In this document: positions 60,389 to 64,000 of the stretch, in pieces
Position numbering within the stretch: position 1 is the first letter of the stretch
How the letters are laid out: every line of letters starts with the position of its first letter
Assembly (NCBI GenBank): GCA_023415055.1
Contig: JAEZLZ010000113.1
Coordinates: 1 to 64,000 of the forward strand
Source of the DNA: Bacillota bacterium
GTDB taxonomy: Bacteria; Bacillota; Clostridia; Lachnospirales; Lachnospiraceae
Direction: 5' to 3'
DNA: 64,000 nt
The notes under the pieces: model-generated
The model's input: only the letters and a program-made list of their open reading frames with translations
What the model was told of the DNA's origin: nothing
Databases searched by the model: none
Made by a program: the position numbers and the translations under genes

Positions 60389-61656
60389 TCGTAGCCGGTG
60401 GGACTCTGGAAGATTCGTAGTTCGAACTCACCAGCTATCGCGAAAATGTGATCAAAGATATCTGATTGAATACGTTCAAAATTCTCGAATTTGGTATCAT
60501 CGGTGAAAGCCATAATCTCCAATGGAAGTCCGTTTTCACCCTGTGGCAGTTGACGCACTACCATTGTCAACCCCTTTTGTATCTGCGGATTATCTCGAAG
60601 ATAATTCTCGATATAGACTCGGAAGGTTCCGATATTCGTCAGCCTCTTTTTATTGATATCCAACTCCTGCTCCGCACTGTATTTTTTATTATAGTTCTTT
60701 AATTCATTTTCCTTCTCATTAATATAGCTTTTAAGATAATTAATCTTCTTGAATTTTTCGATCATTTCTGCTGAACAAAATCGAATACTAGTAACATCAA
60801 TAATTACAGATCTCTTGATTCTACGTCCCCCGAACTCCGTCATACCGAGCCAGTTTTTAAAGGAATCTGATACCAGTGAATATGCCGGTAAGGTAACAAT
60901 TGTTTTATCAAAATTTTGCACCTTAACCGTATTCAAGGTGATATCGATGACATCTCCATCTGCACCATACTTGGGCATCTCAATCCAGTCTCCGATGCGA
61001 AGCATGTCGTTACTGGTTAGCTGTATGCCGGCGATAAAGCCAAGTATAGAATCCTTGAATACAAAGGAAAAAACTGCTGCTAAGGCACCGATACCTCCTA
61101 ACATAAGTAGCGGGTTCTGATCCATCAAGACACCGATGACAACGATTCCTACCACGATATAGAACACGATCTTTACAACCTGTAACAGACCCTTGATTGG
61201 CCTTACCTTAGATATCGGGTATTGCCGATAGATGTCATCGATCGCATTCAATAATGCACTTACCACAAAAAGAATCACAATCGAAATATAAATCGCACAA
61301 CCTCGCTGTATATAGGTGGTGAAGCCTTCAAACGCCGGAGAAAACAAAAATATGATAATACCGGGTAATACATTGGCCAGTCTTGAGAATACCTTACGCT
61401 CCAGAAGGATATTATCCCATTGGTATTTGTTGCTATATATTAATTTTGCCAGCAATTTCAAAACAATTTTTTTTGTAATGATATTAACCAAGACACATGA
61501 TAAAATTATAATAAGTATGAGGATCGTGAAAGAAAAATACTCCAACAACCCATCCTTCATACCATAGCTTTTTAATACATTACCAATTTGCTTCGTCAAT
61601 ATTTTTATCCATCCTCTCTTCCAATCTATGCTATATATTTTACTATTGAATAACAT
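60376..61656 (-). CDS. Mechanosensitive ion channel family protein (MscS type)
   Basis: Membrane channel of 426 aa that opens on hypo-osmotic stress. Three to five helices fill about 35-190; the pore-lining helix 3 region GGIGALAAVFSFVFKDSILGFIAGI (about 185-210) shows the Gly/Ala pattern of MscS. The beta domain follows with LRIGDWIEMP and GADGDVIDITLNTVKVQNFDKTIVTLPAYSLV. The C-terminal part (about 320-400) is longer than in MscS, as in the YbdG/MscM group. ATG at 61656 has AAGG 10 nt upstream; a TTG three codons earlier is possible. The stop codon lies in the arm of a large inverted repeat. Confidence 0.9.
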   Translation of the reverse strand: MLFNSKIYSIDWKRGWIKILTKQIGNVLKSYGMKDGLLEYFSFTILILIIILSCVLVNIITKKIVLKLLAKLIYSNKYQWDNILLERKVFSRLANVLPGIIIFLFSPAFEGFTTYIQRGCAIYISIVILFVVSALLNAIDDIYRQYPISKVRPIKGLLQVVKIVFYIVVGIVVIGVLMDQNPLLMLGGIGALAAVFSFVFKDSILGFIAGIQLTSNDMLRIGDWIEMPKYGADGDVIDITLNTVKVQNFDKTIVTLPAYSLVSDSFKNWLGMTEFGGRRIKRSVIIDVTSIRFCSAEMIEKFKKINYLKSYINEKENELKNYNKKYSAEQELDINKKRLTNIGTFRVYIENYLRDNPQIQKGLTMVVRQLPQGENGLPLEIMAFTDDTKFENFERIQSDIFDHIFAIAGEFELRIFQSPTGYDMRE

Positions 61657-61740
61657 CACTGTCAAACCTTAGGTAATGATGAATTCATATCGAACACATC
61701 AATACTCTCCCCACATTTGCTCATTTTAATATATTTTTAA

Positions 61741-61768
61741 TGCCAATATTTTCAAAATATGCTATACT
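61741..61768 (+). promoter_or_regulatory. Possible promoter and palindrome before the P-type ATPase
   Basis: TATACT (61763-61768) has only a poor -35 (TGCCAA, 16 bp upstream). Between them ATATTTTCAAAATAT (61746-61760) is a perfect 7-1-7 palindrome in an operator-like position. Confidence 0.4.
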
Positions 61769-61863
61769 ATTTCTACTATTCTGGTATTCTTTTCAAAGGC
61801 AGGCATAAAGAACATATTATTAGGAACCATAATGAAAGCAAGATGAATGAAAGAGGTGTTAAT

Positions 61864-64000
61864 ATGTGGTTTTCAAAATCACAGAATGATGTGCTGAAGG
61901 AATTCGGAGTGAATCCATCCATCGGGCTCACACAAGCGGAAGCAAAGACCCGACTTGAAAAGTATGGGCTGAACAAGCTGAAGGGAAAGCCAAAGAAAAG
62001 TATTCTCACCCTATTCCTGTCACAATTAAAGGACATGTTGATTTATGTCCTGCTGGCAGCCGCAATAATCACTATGATTATTGGTGAAATCGCCGATTCC
62101 GTAATTATCTTACTGGTTATTATCCTCAACGCTGTTATTGGTGTGATTCAAGAGTATAAGGCAGAAAAGGCAGTGGAAGCTCTTCAAAAAATGACAACTC
62201 CGAAATCAGTCGTAAGACGTGACGGTGTGATTAAAGAAATCAATTCGGAAGAGGTAGTTCCTGGTGATATCGTAATCCTGGATGCGGGAAGATTCGTATC
62301 TGCGGATCTTCGTTTAATCGAGAGTGCTAACCTGCAGATTGAAGAATCCGCATTAACCGGTGAATCTGTTCCAACCTCTAAGAATGCAGATGCTGTATTT
62401 AATGATCCAAAGACACCGGTAGGTGATAAAGCGAATATGGCGTTCTTATCTACGCTTGTTACCTATGGCCGGGGTGAAGGTGTTGTCGTTGCTACCGCGA
62501 TGGAAACGGAGATCGGTAAGATCGCTCAGATTCTTGAAGATGATAATGAAGAGATGACTCCTCTTCAAAAACGATTGGATGAGCTGGGAAGAATTCTTGG
62601 CTTCCTAGCAATCGGTATTTGTGCGTTAATATTTATCATAGCTTTAATACAAAAACGTGATTTATTTGAAATGTTTCTAACCGCAATCAGCTTAGCTGTT
62701 GCAGCCATTCCGGAAGGCTTAGCAGCCATCGTGGCTATCGTATTGGCATTAGGTGTAACAAGGATGTCAAAGATTAATGCTATCGTGAAAAAGCTTCCTG
62801 CTGTAGAGACTTTAGGCTCTGTCAATATCATCTGCTCCGATAAAACGGGAACCTTAACACAGAATAAGATGACAGTTGTAAAGCAATACACCTCAGGTCA
62901 TCTGACTGATGTTCCTCAGACAGGAGCAAATCTCACCGCAACCTTAGATGAGCAAGAATTAATTCGTTCCTTTGTATTATGCTCTGATGCGACCTATGAA
63001 AACGGTCAGGGTACCGGTGATCCAACAGAAGTTGCTTTGATCATTTTAGGGGATAAATACAATCTTCGACGAGCTGACCTAAATAATAAGCACAAACGTG
63101 TATCAGAGAATCCTTTTGATTCGGATCGAAAGCTGATGTCTACCTTGAATGTGGAGAATAACAACTATCGAGTTCATACCAAGGGAGCAATAGATAATAT
63201 CCTTAAGATATCCTCTTTTGCTCTTGTAAATGGGCAGGTGGTGCCTCTGACCAAGGAGCTGAAGGCAGATTTTCTACGAATAACAGAGGAAATGTCAGAC
63301 AATGCGTTACGTGTACTTGGAGTAGCATATAAGGATACAAAGGAGGTAATCGCTCCTGAGGAGATGGAAAAGGATTTGACCATTCTGGGCCTGGTGGGCA
63401 TGATTGATCCTCCCAGACTGGAAGTGAAGGATTCCATCAATGAAGCGAAACTTGCCGGAATACGACCGATTATGATTACCGGTGACCACAAGAATACTGC
63501 GGTTGCCATTGCAAAGGAACTTGGTATTGCTGAATCGATAGAACAAAGCCTAACCGGTGCCGAGATTGATGAACTATCCGAAGAAGAGTTTACAACAAAC
63601 ATTAATAAATATCGAGTATTTGCAAGAGTATCACCGGAGCATAAAGTAAAAATCGTGAGGGCCTTTAAAGCACAGGGTAATATCGTATCCATGACCGGTG
63701 ACGGAGTAAACGATGCTCCTTCTCTTAAGTTTGCTGACATCGGAGTTGCTATGGGAATTACAGGAACAGATGTGGCAAAGGGCGCCAGTGATATGATCCT
63801 GACCGACGATAATTTTACAACCATAGTTCATGCGATAGAAGAAGGACGTAATATATACAACAATATAAAGAAATCGGTAATCTTCCTTTTATCCTGTAAT
63901 CTGGGCGAGGTCATTACCATCTTCCTCTCCATTTTATTTAATTGGCCCGTCCCCTTGATTGCTACTCAGATTCTCTGGGTTAATCTGATCACGGACTCAT
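61864..64000 (+). CDS. Ca2+-type P-type ATPase, truncated by window end
   Basis: Cation-transporting P2-type ATPase; 712 codons are visible, and the C-terminal helices lie beyond the edge. The N terminus has the cation-ATPase domain with GLTQAEAKTRLEKYGLNKL. Further motifs: TGES near residue 165, the helix 4 motif AAIPEGLAAI (E of the Ca2+ site) near 281, the phosphorylation site CSDKTGTLT near 325, KGAI near 440 and MTGDGVNDAP near 612. PEGL points to Ca2+ or Mn2+ export (PMR1/SPCA/LMCA1-like). AGAGGTG precedes the ATG. A promoter-like palindrome lies about 100 bp upstream. Confidence 0.95.
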   Translation, partial: MWFSKSQNDVLKEFGVNPSIGLTQAEAKTRLEKYGLNKLKGKPKKSILTLFLSQLKDMLIYVLLAAAIITMIIGEIADSVIILLVIILNAVIGVIQEYKAEKAVEALQKMTTPKSVVRRDGVIKEINSEEVVPGDIVILDAGRFVSADLRLIESANLQIEESALTGESVPTSKNADAVFNDPKTPVGDKANMAFLSTLVTYGRGEGVVVATAMETEIGKIAQILEDDNEEMTPLQKRLDELGRILGFLAIGICALIFIIALIQKRDLFEMFLTAISLAVAAIPEGLAAIVAIVLALGVTRMSKINAIVKKLPAVETLGSVNIICSDKTGTLTQNKMTVVKQYTSGHLTDVPQTGANLTATLDEQELIRSFVLCSDATYENGQGTGDPTEVALIILGDKYNLRRADLNNKHKRVSENPFDSDRKLMSTLNVENNNYRVHTKGAIDNILKISSFALVNGQVVPLTKELKADFLRITEEMSDNALRVLGVAYKDTKEVIAPEEMEKDLTILGLVGMIDPPRLEVKDSINEAKLAGIRPIMITGDHKNTAVAIAKELGIAESIEQSLTGAEIDELSEEEFTTNINKYRVFARVSPEHKVKIVRAFKAQGNIVSMTGDGVNDAPSLKFADIGVAMGITGTDVAKGASDMILTDDNFTTIVHAIEEGRNIYNNIKKSVIFLLSCNLGEVITIFLSILFNWPVPLIATQILWVNLITDS

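Noticed and set aside
1..64000. CRISPR arrays, tRNA or rRNA genes, prophage or insertion sequence transposases
   Set aside because: No regularly spaced direct repeats, no convincing cloverleaf or rRNA sequence, and no transposase or phage gene could be recognised on either strand.

Overview
The window looks like chromosome of an anaerobic, endospore-forming Clostridia bacterium, most likely Lachnospiraceae-related. That placement is inferred from gene content: pyruvate:ferredoxin oxidoreductase, rubrerythrin, a mono-cluster ferredoxin, gerA/gerB/gerC germination genes, two V-type ATPases, strong GGAGG ribosome-binding sites and moderately low GC. No rRNA, tRNA, CRISPR array, prophage or transposase was seen. 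Nearly all of the sequence is ordinary chromosomal coding DNA.

Region 1 (1-13.7 kb) is salvage, transport and redox. It holds thymidine kinase next to a complete BMP-family nucleoside ABC transporter (two permeases, double ATPase, lipoprotein). A Gx-transporter/NusG-II pair then faces a lipoprotein ApbE flavinyltransferase, a gene trio known from flavin-based extracellular electron transfer loci. Next come an Mrp/NBP35 ATPase, a metallophosphoesterase operon, a flavin reductase-like protein, a ferredoxin and a small acetyltransferase.

Region 2 (13.7-24.4 kb) is envelope and sporulation. It holds a MacB/FtsX-type ABC exporter with a very long coiled coil, a DUF421 membrane protein, an M23 peptidase, and a four-gene germinant receptor operon (A, C, a 66-residue two-helix D-like protein, B). 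Region 3 (24.8-40.2 kb) is central metabolism and oxidative defence. It holds PFOR, a small DUF3787-like protein, a DUF438 hemerythrin/PAS protein, an amino-acid permease, a gnd-zwf-cyclase operon, a DUF1858 protein, a nitronate monooxygenase/FabK-like flavoprotein, rubrerythrin, a Cys-rich Crp/Fnr regulator and a HAD hydrolase.

Region 4 (40.4-59.9 kb) is the most striking: two V-type ATPase operons placed head to head around a LacI-family regulator. The minus-strand operon has the Enterococcus hirae ntp order (stalk-I-K-E-C-F-A-B-D), and its K subunit keeps the Na+-binding residues. Its E gene, however, is interrupted by an in-frame TAA at codon 42. The plus-strand operon (stalk-C-I-K-F-E-A-B-D) is intact, has a different K subunit without the Na+ ligands, and contains several large intergenic hairpins, including two copies of a genomic palindromic repeat. 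The window ends with a mechanosensitive channel gene, whose 3' end is mirrored in a large inverted repeat, and a truncated Ca2+-type P-ATPase running off the right edge.

Two families of short palindromic intergenic repeats were found: one of about 39 bp (24648, 54768, 57801) and one carrying a TCCAGC/GCTGGA-like core (13248, 30246, 31862). Motif and spacing statements come from reading the sequence; functions come from family knowledge; no database search was run.
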